DNA of 23,318 bases from Elusimicrobiota bacterium (GCA_023393825.1 JAEXBW010000043.1:1-23318), one strand, 5' to 3'. Counted from the stretch's first letter, positions 1-8,019 are shown. Notes: generated by a model from the letters alone, not told the origin. Translations and numbers: made by a program.

Positions 1-1052
1 TGGAAGGCAAAGCGCCTTTTAAAAATGTAATTACGCACGGTATGATAACCGACCAGCAGGGCAAAGCCATGCACAAGAGCGCGGGCAACAGCGTTGAACC
101 CGACGAAATTATCAATAAATACGGCGCTGATATTTTAAGACTTTGGGTAAGCTTTACGGATTATTCCGACGACGTACGCCTTTCCAGCGAAATTTTGGAA
201 GGGCCTATAGACAGCTACCGCAAAATCCGCAATACTATACGCTATGCGCTTGGTAACTTGCACGATTACAACTCTGCCTTGCATAAACCCGCCCCGCAGG
301 ATTTGGCGGAACTTGATAAATATTTGCTTAACCGCCTTGACGACCTTATCAAAAGCGTTACGGAAGACTACAGAGAGTTCCGCTTTAGAAAAGCTGTACG
401 CTCCATAACGGATTTTTGTATATTGGATTTATCATCGCTTATGTTGGATGCCTCTAAAGACAGACTTTATACTTTAGGCGCATCATCGGCCGCGCGTCGT
501 TCCGCGCAGGCTACATTAAGCGAAGTGGTTATAACAATACTCAAGCTTTTGGCGCCAGTCCTTTCCTTTACAACGGAAGAGGCGTGGCAGGAAATTAAAA
601 AGCTACCCGTCGGCAAAGATTTGGAAGAAAGTATTTTGCTTTCCACTTTCCCGCAGGGCGTTTCCACCCGTTTCGGGCAGGAAATTGACGATAAGTGGAA
701 TAAGATTAGAGAGATAAGGGCAGTTGTCCTTAAATCCCTTGAAGAAGCCAGACAGAAAGGTTTAATAGGCTCTTCGCTTGAAGCTAAGGTAATCTTTAAT
801 TCCGCCGACGCCAAAGAAAAAGAATTTTTAAAACAAACTTTACCGCTGTGGCCGGAAGTCGCAATAGTTTCCCAAGTGGAACTTGCCGCGGAAAACGGTA
901 AAGAAAAGTTGGACGTTACGGTAGAACACGCCAAAGGCGCAAAATGTCCGCGCTGCTGGCAGTGGAAAGAAGATATAGGCCAAAACCCGCACTACGACGA
1001 TTTATGCGGACGCTGCGCCGCCGTATTGGAAAAAGAGAATGTTACGGTTTAA
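1..1052 (+). CDS. ileS: Isoleucine--tRNA ligase, C-terminal part (5' truncated by window edge)
   Basis: This is the last ~350 residues of a class I aminoacyl-tRNA synthetase that charges tRNA-Ile in the cytoplasm. The reading frame is open from the first bases of the window, so the true start lies upstream. The KMSKS-type loop is visible as GKAMHKSAGN (codons around 60-90), followed by GADILRLWVS, which is typical of the Ile/Val/Leu group. Next comes the helical anticodon-binding domain, and then a C-terminal zinc finger, CPRCW...CGRC (about 950-1020). That finger is characteristic of bacterial IleRS and separates it from ValRS and LeuRS. The stop codon lies 11 bases past the start of lspA, so the two genes overlap by 14 bases and are probably translationally coupled; ileS-lspA adjacency is common in bacteria. 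The loop reads AMHKS instead of KMSKS, a known family variation. Confidence 0.95.
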   Translation, partial: EGKAPFKNVITHGMITDQQGKAMHKSAGNSVEPDEIINKYGADILRLWVSFTDYSDDVRLSSEILEGPIDSYRKIRNTIRYALGNLHDYNSALHKPAPQDLAELDKYLLNRLDDLIKSVTEDYREFRFRKAVRSITDFCILDLSSLMLDASKDRLYTLGASSAARRSAQATLSEVVITILKLLAPVLSFTTEEAWQEIKKLPVGKDLEESILLSTFPQGVSTRFGQEIDDKWNKIREIRAVVLKSLEEARQKGLIGSSLEAKVIFNSADAKEKEFLKQTLPLWPEVAIVSQVELAAENGKEKLDVTVEHAKGAKCPRCWQWKEDIGQNPHYDDLCGRCAAVLEKENVTV

Positions 1053-1524
1053 AGAAATATTGGCAAAATATAAGGCGGAATTAATTTATATTCCCCTTAT
1101 ATTTATGGCCGACAGAATTAGCAAAATACTTGCGCTTGAGTTTTTAAGAGAGCGTTTTAGTGTTTCGCTTTTGCCTTTTTTTAAACTTACTTATGTGGAA
1201 AATACGGGCGCGGCCTTTGGCTCGTTTCAAAATTCCAACGCGGGATTAGCTTTGGCCGCCGTCGTAATTTTGTTTGCGCTGTTTAAATGGCGCGACGAGG
1301 TTATTCATTTTGGCAAGATTGCCCGCTTCGCGCTTATTTTTATAGCGGCGGGCGCGTTTGGCAATCTTTATGATAGAATTGTGCTGGGGTATGTTGTAGA
1401 TTATTTTGATTTTATAATTTGGCCCGTGTTTAATATAGCTGACAGTTTTATAACTGTCGGGGCTTTGCTTTTGGGCTATATTTTTATTAAAGATTCCTTT
1501 AAAAAATATAAGGAGGGGAAATGA
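1039..1524 (+). CDS. lspA: Lipoprotein signal peptidase (signal peptidase II)
   Basis: This inner-membrane aspartyl protease cleaves the signal peptide of prolipoproteins just before the lipid-modified cysteine. At 161 residues it has the usual family length, with about four membrane segments. The family signatures are visible: VENTGAAFG near residues 53-61, then GNLYDRI...VVDY with catalytic Asp121, then FNIADSFI with catalytic Asp135. The start codon lies inside ileS (14-base overlap). The stop overlaps the next gene by four bases (ATGA), and that next gene encodes a predicted lipoprotein, a likely substrate. I see no missing catalytic residues. Confidence 0.95.
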   Translation: MLRFKEILAKYKAELIYIPLIFMADRISKILALEFLRERFSVSLLPFFKLTYVENTGAAFGSFQNSNAGLALAAVVILFALFKWRDEVIHFGKIARFALIFIAAGAFGNLYDRIVLGYVVDYFDFIIWPVFNIADSFITVGALLLGYIFIKDSFKKYKEGK

Positions 1525-2483
1525 AGAAGTTTCTTTTGGTTTTAACTGCAGCCTCGCTTTTTATCTGCGCTTGCGCTCCCAAAAACGACACTCTTTTTAA
1601 GGAAGCCGTTAAACTGGGCAAAGAGGGCAAACTTCCCGCCGCTCTTAAGATTTATAACAATATATTAAAGAAAGATCCCGAGTTCTTTTCCGCCCTTATA
1701 AACAGAGCCATTATCTACGAAAAAATAGGGGAAAACGGACTGGCGGAGCAGGATTATATTGAAGCCCTTACAATAGACCCTAACCGTCCCGAACTTTTAA
1801 ATAATATCGGCAGTTTTTACCTTGCCCAAAAAAGGCCTTTGCTCGCTTTATCCTATTTAGATAAAGCTTTACGCCTTAACCCCAATTATTTTGTAGCCCT
1901 TTTAAACCGCGCCGCGGTTAACGAAGAACTGGGTTATCTTAACGCCGCTGCGGAAGATTTGGATATGGCTCTGGAGCTTGCCCCTGGCAATCTTACCGTT
2001 ATAAAAAATAAAGCTATTGTGGATTATAAATGCTTTTATTTTGAAGCGGCCATAAGGGGCTTTACCGAAGTGCTTTATAATAATCCTACCGACGCAAAAA
2101 CATTTTACGCGCGCGGTATGGCATTTAGGCTTTCGGGCAAATACGCCAATGCTCTTAACGATTTTAATATGGCCCTAAACTTGGACCATAACTATGTTCT
2201 CGCGCTTTACAGACGCGCGGAAATGTTGTTTAAAAGCGGCGATTATCAGGCCGCGTTGGGCGATTTAGATACATTAAAAGGTATCAATAATACTTTTGCT
2301 CCCGCTTACGAACTTACCGGCGATATTATTGCTATAGAAGACCCTATTCCCGCCGTGGCAAATTATCTTGCCGCCAAAAAGATTGACCCTGCCAACTCCG
2401 AAAGATACGACGCTAAAATAAGGCTTATGGCTTCCGAGCGCGGGCGTAAGGGAATTATTGCCAAGACTTTCCTTGACCTGTAA
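1521..2483 (+). CDS. TPR-repeat lipoprotein of unknown specific function
   Basis: This is a 320-residue predicted exported lipoprotein. The N-terminus is a signal peptide ending in ICAC at residues 15-18, an acceptable though not perfect lipobox with Cys18 as the lipidated residue. The rest is a run of about six to seven tetratricopeptide repeats (roughly residues 25-285). They are recognisable by recurrent patterns such as ALINRAIIYEKIG, ELLNNIGSFYLAQ, ALLNRAAVNEELG and TFYARGMAFRLSG, each followed by a DP, NP or AP turn. TPR arrays mediate protein-protein contacts, so an envelope scaffold or assembly role is likely, but the sequence does not name a partner. A strong ribosome binding site, AGGAGGGG, lies just upstream inside the end of lspA, and the 4-base overlap supports translational coupling to it. 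Confidence 0.85.
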   Translation: MKKFLLVLTAASLFICACAPKNDTLFKEAVKLGKEGKLPAALKIYNNILKKDPEFFSALINRAIIYEKIGENGLAEQDYIEALTIDPNRPELLNNIGSFYLAQKRPLLALSYLDKALRLNPNYFVALLNRAAVNEELGYLNAAAEDLDMALELAPGNLTVIKNKAIVDYKCFYFEAAIRGFTEVLYNNPTDAKTFYARGMAFRLSGKYANALNDFNMALNLDHNYVLALYRRAEMLFKSGDYQAALGDLDTLKGINNTFAPAYELTGDIIAIEDPIPAVANYLAAKKIDPANSERYDAKIRLMASERGRKGIIAKTFLDL

Positions 2484-2498
2484 TTTAAGAGGCTTTTA

Positions 2499-4421
2499 AT
2501 GTCAGCAGCCGCAAAAAACAAACTTGTGTTTTTTAAGCCTTCCGCTTACTCCGTACGCGGCTGGGTAAGTGTGCTTGCGGCGGTGGTAACTTTACTGGCT
2601 TATTTTTTGGACTTTTCTTCCACAACAATTTTTCTTATATCCATAATAACCTTCTTTGCGGGTGGCGAGCTTTTTTTGCGCGCCACTTTGCGCGAACTTA
2701 AAAAAGGGTATGCGGGTTTTAACGCCTTTGTAACATTGTGCGCTACGGGCGCGTTTTTGTTCGGCATATTAAATAACTTTTCCGCCACGGCATTATTTTC
2801 GGTAACGGGCGCGTTTTTGATGCTGCCTTTTACTTTTGCTCTCGCTAATTTTATAAAAGCTTTTGAACTTAAAAGCATAGGCGCCGCCGCGCGCTTTATT
2901 GATAACCTTGATAATTTTATACCCAAATCAGCCGCGCGCGTTAACGGGGCGGAGGTAAAAAAAGTTTTTACGCAGGAAGTCGCCGTCGGAGAATTTATAT
3001 TAATAAAAGTAGGCGAGCGTGTTCCGCTTGACTGCAAAATTACCGCGGGCAGCACGATGGCGGACGAAAACCTTTTAACAGGCAACATAACGCTGACTCC
3101 CAAGCAAAAAGGCGATAGTCTGTTTGCGGGCAGCATAAATAAAGGGCGCGAAGTTACAGCGCAGGTAATAAGCTTAAGGGATAATTCCAAGTTAGCGCAG
3201 GTTATAGAGGCTGTAAAAGAAAGCGAAAAAAAGAAAATATTTTCTTCCTCCATATTAGAGCGTTATTCCTGCAAAATGCTTATTTTCTTTTTAATCCTTG
3301 CCGCCGCGCAGGGTTTTGGCGGTTTTTACTACAGCGGTTTTACGCGCGGGTCATATTGGTTTATGGCTTTCCTGTTTGTACTTTCCGTTGCTGGGCCGAT
3401 AACTTATATGGCGGCGGTATTGACCCCTTTAAAATACCTTAAGCAGGCTGCGGAAAAAAATAAAATTTTTATCAATAATATCTCCGCCGTTAAAGTTTTG
3501 GGAGAATGCAATAAAGTATTTATAGATAAAACAGGCACGCTTACAACCGCAAGGCTGGAAGTGGCAAAAATAATTCCCGCGCAAGGCGTAAAAGAAGCGG
3601 ATTTGCTTAAAGCTGCTTTTACGGCCCAGCAGGGTACAAATAATATATTTTCTTCTGCGATAGCGGAATATTGCTCCGCGCAGGGTATTAAGGGGGAAAA
3701 AGTTACCTCTTGCGAGTTATACCCAAGCTACGGCACTATGGTAAAAACGGCGCGCAGCGTAATTTACGCGGGCAGGAAAACTTGGCTTGAAAGCAAGGGT
3801 ATAAAAACCGACGAATATGCCGAAGACCTTAGGAAAACGGTTTTTTATGTTTCTAAAAACGATAAATTTTTAGGCTGTATTTATTTTACGGACAGGCTTC
3901 GCGCGAATGTTAAAGATACCGTTAAATACCTTAAAGCGTGCGGCAAAGAACTTTGTTTGCTTTCGGGCGATAATAACTCCGCCTTGGCGGAAGTCGCCGC
4001 GCGCGCGGGCATAGAAGAATATTACGGCGATATTTACCCGCAGGATAAAGCCGATAAAGTAAACCTTGGCGAGGGCCGCCTTTCCGCAATGATAGGCGAC
4101 GGCTTTAACGATATCCTGGCCATGCTTAAGGCGGACGCGTCCATAGCTTTTGCCTCCACGGGGGAAAATGCTTTTACTGGCTGGGTAGATTTTACGGTTA
4201 AGAGTAAAGATTTTATCTCTATAAAAAAAATATTTGAATTTGAAAAAAGACAGCAAAATATTACCAGAGAGAATATTTATATATCAGTGCTTTTCAGTCT
4301 TTTAACCTTGCACTATGTGCTTGGGTTAAACAGAACTTTAACTTGGTATATGCTTATGGGAATGGTTATATTTGCTATATTATTTATAATGTTAAATTCC
4401 GCGAGGTTGAAAAATGAGTAA
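2499..4421 (+). CDS. Degenerate P1B-like P-type ATPase (metal-site, HP and TGE motifs missing)
   Basis: This 640-residue integral membrane protein has the layout of a heavy-metal P1B ATPase. Four N-terminal helices (~20-115) precede an actuator domain (~130-250), two helices (~258-308), a phosphorylation/nucleotide-binding domain (~340-580) and two C-terminal helices (~593-635). The phosphorylation motif DKTGTLT (Asp343), LSGDN and GDGFND (Asp534, Asp538) are intact. Several defining residues are not. The membrane CPC site reads GPI (Pro300, exactly 43 residues before Asp343, the P1B spacing). The actuator TGE reads TGN (Asn196). The HP pair of the nucleotide domain is replaced (NNIFSSAI), and the GxG motif is SYG. 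There is no N-terminal HMA or CxxC domain. It may phosphorylate but not transport soft metals normally; transported ion unknown. The start has AAGAGG six bases upstream, and the end overlaps queF by eight bases. Confidence 0.8.
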   Translation: MSAAAKNKLVFFKPSAYSVRGWVSVLAAVVTLLAYFLDFSSTTIFLISIITFFAGGELFLRATLRELKKGYAGFNAFVTLCATGAFLFGILNNFSATALFSVTGAFLMLPFTFALANFIKAFELKSIGAAARFIDNLDNFIPKSAARVNGAEVKKVFTQEVAVGEFILIKVGERVPLDCKITAGSTMADENLLTGNITLTPKQKGDSLFAGSINKGREVTAQVISLRDNSKLAQVIEAVKESEKKKIFSSSILERYSCKMLIFFLILAAAQGFGGFYYSGFTRGSYWFMAFLFVLSVAGPITYMAAVLTPLKYLKQAAEKNKIFINNISAVKVLGECNKVFIDKTGTLTTARLEVAKIIPAQGVKEADLLKAAFTAQQGTNNIFSSAIAEYCSAQGIKGEKVTSCELYPSYGTMVKTARSVIYAGRKTWLESKGIKTDEYAEDLRKTVFYVSKNDKFLGCIYFTDRLRANVKDTVKYLKACGKELCLLSGDNNSALAEVAARAGIEEYYGDIYPQDKADKVNLGEGRLSAMIGDGFNDILAMLKADASIAFASTGENAFTGWVDFTVKSKDFISIKKIFEFEKRQQNITRENIYISVLFSLLTLHYVLGLNRTLTWYMLMGMVIFAILFIMLNSARLKNE

Positions 4422-4836
4422 AGATTTAAATAAAGACATTGATTTTGGCTATACAAAAGACCATGCCCGCAAAGGCGCAAATGCAAAACTGCCCGAAATT
4501 CAATGCTGGGAAAACCAATATAAAAGGGACTATCTTATCAAAATAGTATTGCCCGAATTCTCTTCCGTCTGCCCCAAAACGGGCTTGCCTGATTTCGGCG
4601 TTATCACTATAGAATATATACCCGCAAAGCTTTGTTTGGAACTTAAATCGCTTAAGTACTATTTGCTTGAATACCGCGATATGGGCATTTTTATGGAAAA
4701 CATTGCAAATAAGATACTTGACGATGTCGTGCGCGCCTGCAACCCCAAAGCCCTCCGCGTAACAGGTAAGTTTACGCCCAGAGGCGGTTTGGAATCGGAA
4801 ATTATTGCAGAACACGGCAAGTGGGCTAAAAAATGA
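4414..4836 (+). CDS. queF: NADPH-dependent 7-cyano-7-deazaguanine (preQ0) reductase
   Basis: This cytoplasmic enzyme of queuosine biosynthesis reduces the nitrile of preQ0 to the amine preQ1, which is then inserted into tRNA at position 34. At 140 residues it is the short single-domain form of the family. The catalytic cysteine sits in SSVCPKTGLPDFG (Cys53) with the conserved Asp60 seven residues later. The family segment LELKSLKYYLLEYRD follows (about 75-89). The next conserved part reads FMENIANKIL, so Met94 stands where the Bacillus enzyme has His, while Glu95 is kept. The start lies eight bases inside the preceding ATPase-like gene with GAGG upstream, and the stop overlaps the next gene by four bases. 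No preQ1 riboswitch is expected or seen, because the gene is internal to an operon. Confidence 0.93.
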   Translation: MSKDLNKDIDFGYTKDHARKGANAKLPEIQCWENQYKRDYLIKIVLPEFSSVCPKTGLPDFGVITIEYIPAKLCLELKSLKYYLLEYRDMGIFMENIANKILDDVVRACNPKALRVTGKFTPRGGLESEIIAEHGKWAKK

Positions 4837-5591
4837 AACGCAAAAACATAACGGCCTTTGTTTTAGGCGTTATAGCAGCGGGACTGCTTTGGCAGTTTTA
4901 CCTTAAACCCAAGTACGATATACACACGGGCGACGAAGAAACTATGGCCCTGCTCCGTCAGGCTGATGTTGACGCTTTGGAACAGGCGACATCGGAGGTT
5001 GCGGGACAGGTGCTTTATTCTACCGCCGATGGCGACGTTAAGAGGGAGGACCTTTTAGATACATCCTCCGCCGCGCCCGAATCTTTTGACTTCCAAAGCA
5101 CGGCAAATAAACCGCTGGACCCGTATCAGCAGGCCGCACGCGGAGATAAAAGACGTGAAACCAAAATAGTTTTAGACAGTAATAATATTCTTGTTAAGCC
5201 AGACGCAGCGGCAAAGATGCCTGAGCCTGTTTCCGAAGAAGAACAAAAAATTTCTCAAGATCAGGAACTTAAAAACAGATTAAGCATTATAAAAGCGCCC
5301 GTTAAATATCATCTTATAAAGAATCAAAACGAATATGACGCTTTTAAAAAGCAAAACGCGGGGCCGTATAACGCAAAGGTTAACTTTGGCAAGGAAATGA
5401 TTTTGTTTTTAGAATCTGACAGCAGGCTTTCCAGCGGATTCTTTGAGATTGACGACGTGCTTGAAGAAAAGGGTACATTAGATGTATATTATAGGGTAAA
5501 TATAATAGGAACTTCGGCGCGGCAGGATATTATGCCGTATAAAGTTTTGCCGAAATCCGCCAAGGAAATATCTTTAAAACAAATAAAATAG
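4833..5591 (+). CDS. Membrane-anchored protein with a PrcB-like C-terminal domain
   Basis: This 252-residue protein has one N-terminal membrane segment (about residues 7-23), a long polar, probably disordered linker (about 30-150) rich in D, E, A and K, and a compact C-terminal domain (about 155-252). That domain follows the pattern of the PrcB C-terminal family known from the spirochaete dentilisin complex: NFGKEMILFL (184-193), SGFFEI (201-206), a short beta hairpin, then PYKVLPKS (235-242). The usual glycine-rich GTGGY stretch is weakened here to LSSGFF. The topology suggests an exported domain tethered to the inner membrane. Its role is unknown. It overlaps queF by four bases and lies 17 bases before a pilin gene, so an envelope or pilus-related job is possible but not shown. 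Confidence 0.6.
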   Translation: MKRKNITAFVLGVIAAGLLWQFYLKPKYDIHTGDEETMALLRQADVDALEQATSEVAGQVLYSTADGDVKREDLLDTSSAAPESFDFQSTANKPLDPYQQAARGDKRRETKIVLDSNNILVKPDAAAKMPEPVSEEEQKISQDQELKNRLSIIKAPVKYHLIKNQNEYDAFKKQNAGPYNAKVNFGKEMILFLESDSRLSSGFFEIDDVLEEKGTLDVYYRVNIIGTSARQDIMPYKVLPKSAKEISLKQIK

Positions 5592-5608
5592 CTTAGGGGG
5601 GCGGGGAT

Positions 5609-6115
5609 ATGTTTTGTAAAAAAGGGTTTACGCTTATAGAATTGCTGGTAGTGGTAATTATTATCGCTGTATTGGCGGCGATAGCCTTGCCGCAATATCA
5701 TTTGGCTGTAGAAAAAACAAGAGCGACAGAAAGACTTCAGCTTGCAACGCACATAGCGCGCGCTCAGTTTGCTTTTTATCTTACAAATAACGCTTATGCG
5801 ACAACCTTGGAGCAGTTAGATGTGTCCTTCCCCGGTTATCCCAGCGCTACAAAAAATCTTGGCATATATCCTAAAAACGCACACGGCGAAGTGGAAGTAA
5901 AATTTCCCGTAACATCACAAGGCAGATATTCTTACTCTATCTTTGTAGGGCTTGAACCCAGAACCTATTCCGGCGGTATGAGAAGCGGCACCATAAGCTG
6001 TGGACCTTCGGAAGACGATATAGCCCAAAAGGTATGTAACAATCTTTGCAACGGTTCCGCTTATAATTATGTAAACAACGGCAGGTGCATTATAGGTTAT
6101 ATGGCAGGGCAGTAA
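5609..6115 (+). CDS. Type IV pilin-like / pseudopilin protein (first of a tandem pair)
   Basis: This 168-residue prepilin has a very short leader, MFCKKG, for cleavage by prepilin peptidase after Gly6. The mature protein starts with Phe7, and Glu11 is the conserved fifth residue that pairs with a neighbouring subunit. The hydrophobic helix FTLIELLVVVIIIAVLAAIA follows and anchors the subunit in the membrane before assembly. The globular part is specific to this protein and holds four cysteines (131, 143, 147, 160) that could form disulfides in the periplasm or outside the cell. An AGGGGGG ribosome binding site lies upstream. No assembly ATPase, platform protein or prepilin peptidase is present here, so it is an orphan pilin relying on machinery elsewhere. 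It could be a major pilin, a minor pilin or a type II secretion pseudopilin; the sequence does not decide. Confidence 0.9.
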   Translation: MFCKKGFTLIELLVVVIIIAVLAAIALPQYHLAVEKTRATERLQLATHIARAQFAFYLTNNAYATTLEQLDVSFPGYPSATKNLGIYPKNAHGEVEVKFPVTSQGRYSYSIFVGLEPRTYSGGMRSGTISCGPSEDDIAQKVCNNLCNGSAYNYVNNGRCIIGYMAGQ

Positions 6116-6198
6116 ATTCCCCACAGGTAAGTTCCCAAACGCGAGAGCTTATATTTGCAAAAGGGTTGTAATATCACTATCTTCAGAGAGGTCAAAAA

Positions 6199-6741
6199 AT
6201 GTTTTTACGAAAGGGTTTTACGTTAATAGAGTTGTTGGTTGTCGTGCTTATAATAGCAATCTTAGTTGCCATAGCTTTGCCCAAGTATGAGTTGGTTGTG
6301 GAAAAAAGCCGTTCTAAAGAAGCTTTTAACGTCTTAGCTGCTTTGGAAATGTCTGTACAGGCGCAGTTTTTGGCAAACGGAAGGGATTATTTGGCCCAGC
6401 GTGTTTACGGCGATGTCGTATTTAACCAGTTAGATGTAACCGTTCCCGCTTTAGAAACCAGCCCCGACGAGAAACAATGGTGTACAAAGTTCTTTCAATT
6501 CTCTATAGATTGTAATAAGTGGTGGGATATGTGCAGGGTAAGCGCGCACCGCATAGGCGGCAGCGGCAACAGAAAGTGCGAATTTGCCGCTTTCCACAAT
6601 GTTAAATATATCATTAACTCCGACATTGCTTTTAATAACCCTCCTAAAAGATACTGCACAAACTGGGCAGCAGGAGAACACGAATTCGGCGAGAAGTTCT
6701 GCGCCACCTTGCTGGAAGAAGGTCTTGTAAGGCCAGAATAA
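6199..6741 (+). CDS. Type IV pilin-like / pseudopilin protein (second of a tandem pair)
   Basis: This is a 180-residue prepilin with the leader MFLRKG, cleavage after Gly6, Glu11 as the conserved mature position 5 and the helix FTLIELLVVVLIIAILVAIA. The first ~45 residues closely resemble the preceding pilin (LP.Y.L.VEK.R..E), but the C-terminal domain is different in sequence. It carries six cysteines (95, 105, 112, 127, 153, 168), an even number consistent with three disulfides. A GAGAGG ribosome binding site lies seven bases before the start. The 83-base gap from the previous gene holds no clear terminator, so both may be co-transcribed. A strong stem-loop follows the stop codon. The pair looks like a gene duplication in which the assembly helix was kept and the exposed domain diverged. 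Confidence 0.9.
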   Translation: MFLRKGFTLIELLVVVLIIAILVAIALPKYELVVEKSRSKEAFNVLAALEMSVQAQFLANGRDYLAQRVYGDVVFNQLDVTVPALETSPDEKQWCTKFFQFSIDCNKWWDMCRVSAHRIGGSGNRKCEFAAFHNVKYIINSDIAFNNPPKRYCTNWAAGEHEFGEKFCATLLEEGLVRPE

Positions 6742-6763
6742 TATTTAAATATCAAGAGCAAAT

Positions 6764-6801
6764 AAAAATCTCCCGCTTATTATAAAAGGCGGGAGATTTT
6801 T
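6764..6801. terminator. Bidirectional intrinsic terminator between pilin gene and guaC
   Basis: A 13-base perfect inverted repeat (6764-6776 with 6789-6801, core ATCTCCCGC / GCGGGAGAT) has a 12-base loop. It has A residues on one flank and T residues on the other, so each strand reads a GC-rich stem followed by a U tract. It sits between two convergent genes and can end transcription from both sides. Confidence 0.9.
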
Positions 6802-6822
6802 TTGCTTTAAAACGCTGCGGGC

Positions 6823-7926
6823 TTATTCCTGCCCGAAGATATTATTAAGCTGCCTGTTAACACGGTAAAAAGTTGCGCATTTGGGCATATCTTTAATACG
6901 CTTTGCGCCGATATAAGTCATTGCGCTTCTTATCCCGCCCAAGATGGCAAGCAGGGTGGTTTCTATATCGCCGCGGAAGGGGATTTCCACCACTTTGCCC
7001 TCGCTGGCGCGGTACTTTTTCATACCGCCGTAAAACATATCTTGCGCGTATTCTGAACTCATACCGTAAAATTTCTTAAACATTTTCTGCTCAAGCAAGC
7101 AGGAAAAGCTGTCATCGCCTTCGGGTTCAACCTGATTGGTCTGAAAGGTTTTTGTTATAAGCTCGCCGCCGCTTTCATTATGCCCCGCAAGCATACCGCC
7201 AAGCATAACAAAGTCCGCGCCCGCGCATAAACTTTTGCATATATCACCGGGGACGGTGCAGCCGCCGTCGGCGCAAATCATACCGCCAACGCCGTGCGCC
7301 GCGTCCGCGCATTCTATTACGGTAGAAAACTGCGGCCTGCCCACGCCCGTTAATTTGCGCGTTGTGCAAACAGAGCCGGGGCCTATGCCTACTTTAACAA
7401 TATCAACACCGTTTAAAATAAGGTCTTCGGTCATATCGCCCGTTACCACATTGCCCGCCATAATTAAAGCCTTAGGATAGGCGGCGCGCACCTTGTTTAT
7501 ATAGTTTACGAGATAGGGGGAATAACCGTTTGCTACGTCTATGCAAATATTGTTTACAAGCTTAGTTTCCATTATGGTCTTAAGCTTTTTAAAATCTTCT
7601 TCCGAAACGCCTGAACTTATAAAAATAAGGTCATTATTTTTAAACTCTTTTTTATTGGCTTTAAGAAAGTCGGTAATCTCTTTAATGGTGTAATGTTTAT
7701 GTAAAGCGGTAAAGAGTTTATGCTTTTGCATTTCTTTAGCTATTTCAAATGTGCCTGTTGTTGCCATATTGGCGGATACTATACCCGTGGCTTTTATTGT
7801 TGAGGGACACCATTTAAAGGTATATTCTCTTTCCACCTCAACCTGCGAGCGGGAAGCCAGCGCAGAACGTTTGGGGCGCAGCAGAACATCACAGTAATCT
7901 AATTGTATGTCGTCGTGAATCCTCAT
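6823..7926 (-). CDS. guaC: GMP reductase
   Basis: This cytoplasmic purine-salvage enzyme deaminates GMP to IMP with NADPH and releases ammonia. It is 367 residues long from the start chosen here, close to the E. coli enzyme. The family-specific active-site stretch GIGPGSVCTTRKLTGVGRPQ is present, with catalytic Cys187 and Thr189, followed by IECADAAHGVGG and GGMLAGHNESGGE. These mark GMP reductase rather than IMP dehydrogenase, and there are no CBS domains. The start at 7926 (MRIHDDIQLDYCDVLLRPKR) matches the usual N-terminus and has GGAG at 7935-7938, eight bases upstream. A longer in-frame start at 7989 would add 21 residues unlike the family. It is the only minus-strand gene in the window and is transcribed away from the moxR/bat operon. 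Confidence 0.95.
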   Translation of the reverse strand: MRIHDDIQLDYCDVLLRPKRSALASRSQVEVEREYTFKWCPSTIKATGIVSANMATTGTFEIAKEMQKHKLFTALHKHYTIKEITDFLKANKKEFKNNDLIFISSGVSEEDFKKLKTIMETKLVNNICIDVANGYSPYLVNYINKVRAAYPKALIMAGNVVTGDMTEDLILNGVDIVKVGIGPGSVCTTRKLTGVGRPQFSTVIECADAAHGVGGMICADGGCTVPGDICKSLCAGADFVMLGGMLAGHNESGGELITKTFQTNQVEPEGDDSFSCLLEQKMFKKFYGMSSEYAQDMFYGGMKKYRASEGKVVEIPFRGDIETTLLAILGGIRSAMTYIGAKRIKDMPKCATFYRVNRQLNNIFGQE

Positions 7927-7989
7927 AAATAAATCTCCGTAAAACTGATATTTTTTGGTCAAATAGGAAAGCAGGCCGTTTATTATCAT

Positions 7990-8019
7990 ATAAAATTTAG
8001 CCGTTTAATGCTTTGCCAA
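7990..8019 (-). promoter_or_regulatory. Candidate guaC promoter
   Basis: On the minus strand TTGGCA (8019-8014) is followed after 18 bases by TTTTAT (7995-7990), a moderate sigma70-like pair. It would start transcription near 7983, downstream of the longer possible guaC start and upstream of the chosen one. The -10 matches the consensus at only four of six positions. Confidence 0.35.

Noticed and set aside
76..87. Altered KMSKS (AMHKS) in IleRS as a sign of a non-functional enzyme
   Set aside because: The first Lys and the Ser vary in this loop in many IleRS proteins, and the second Lys and Ser are kept here, so this is ordinary variation.
467..934. Long open frames on the opposite strand inside ileS and similar ones inside most other genes
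   Set aside because: They mirror well-supported genes, lack ribosome binding sites and have no recognisable protein features.
6155..6183. Promoter-like TTGCAA - 17 bases - TATCTT before the second pilin gene
   Set aside because: Both boxes match poorly, and the implied start would leave almost no leader before the ribosome binding site; co-transcription with the first pilin is simpler.
7927..7989. Longer guaC reading frame starting at 7989 on the minus strand
   Set aside because: The extra 21 residues do not match the family, the candidate promoter would start transcription inside them, and the start at 7926 has GGAG at the right distance and the usual MRI...D N-terminus.
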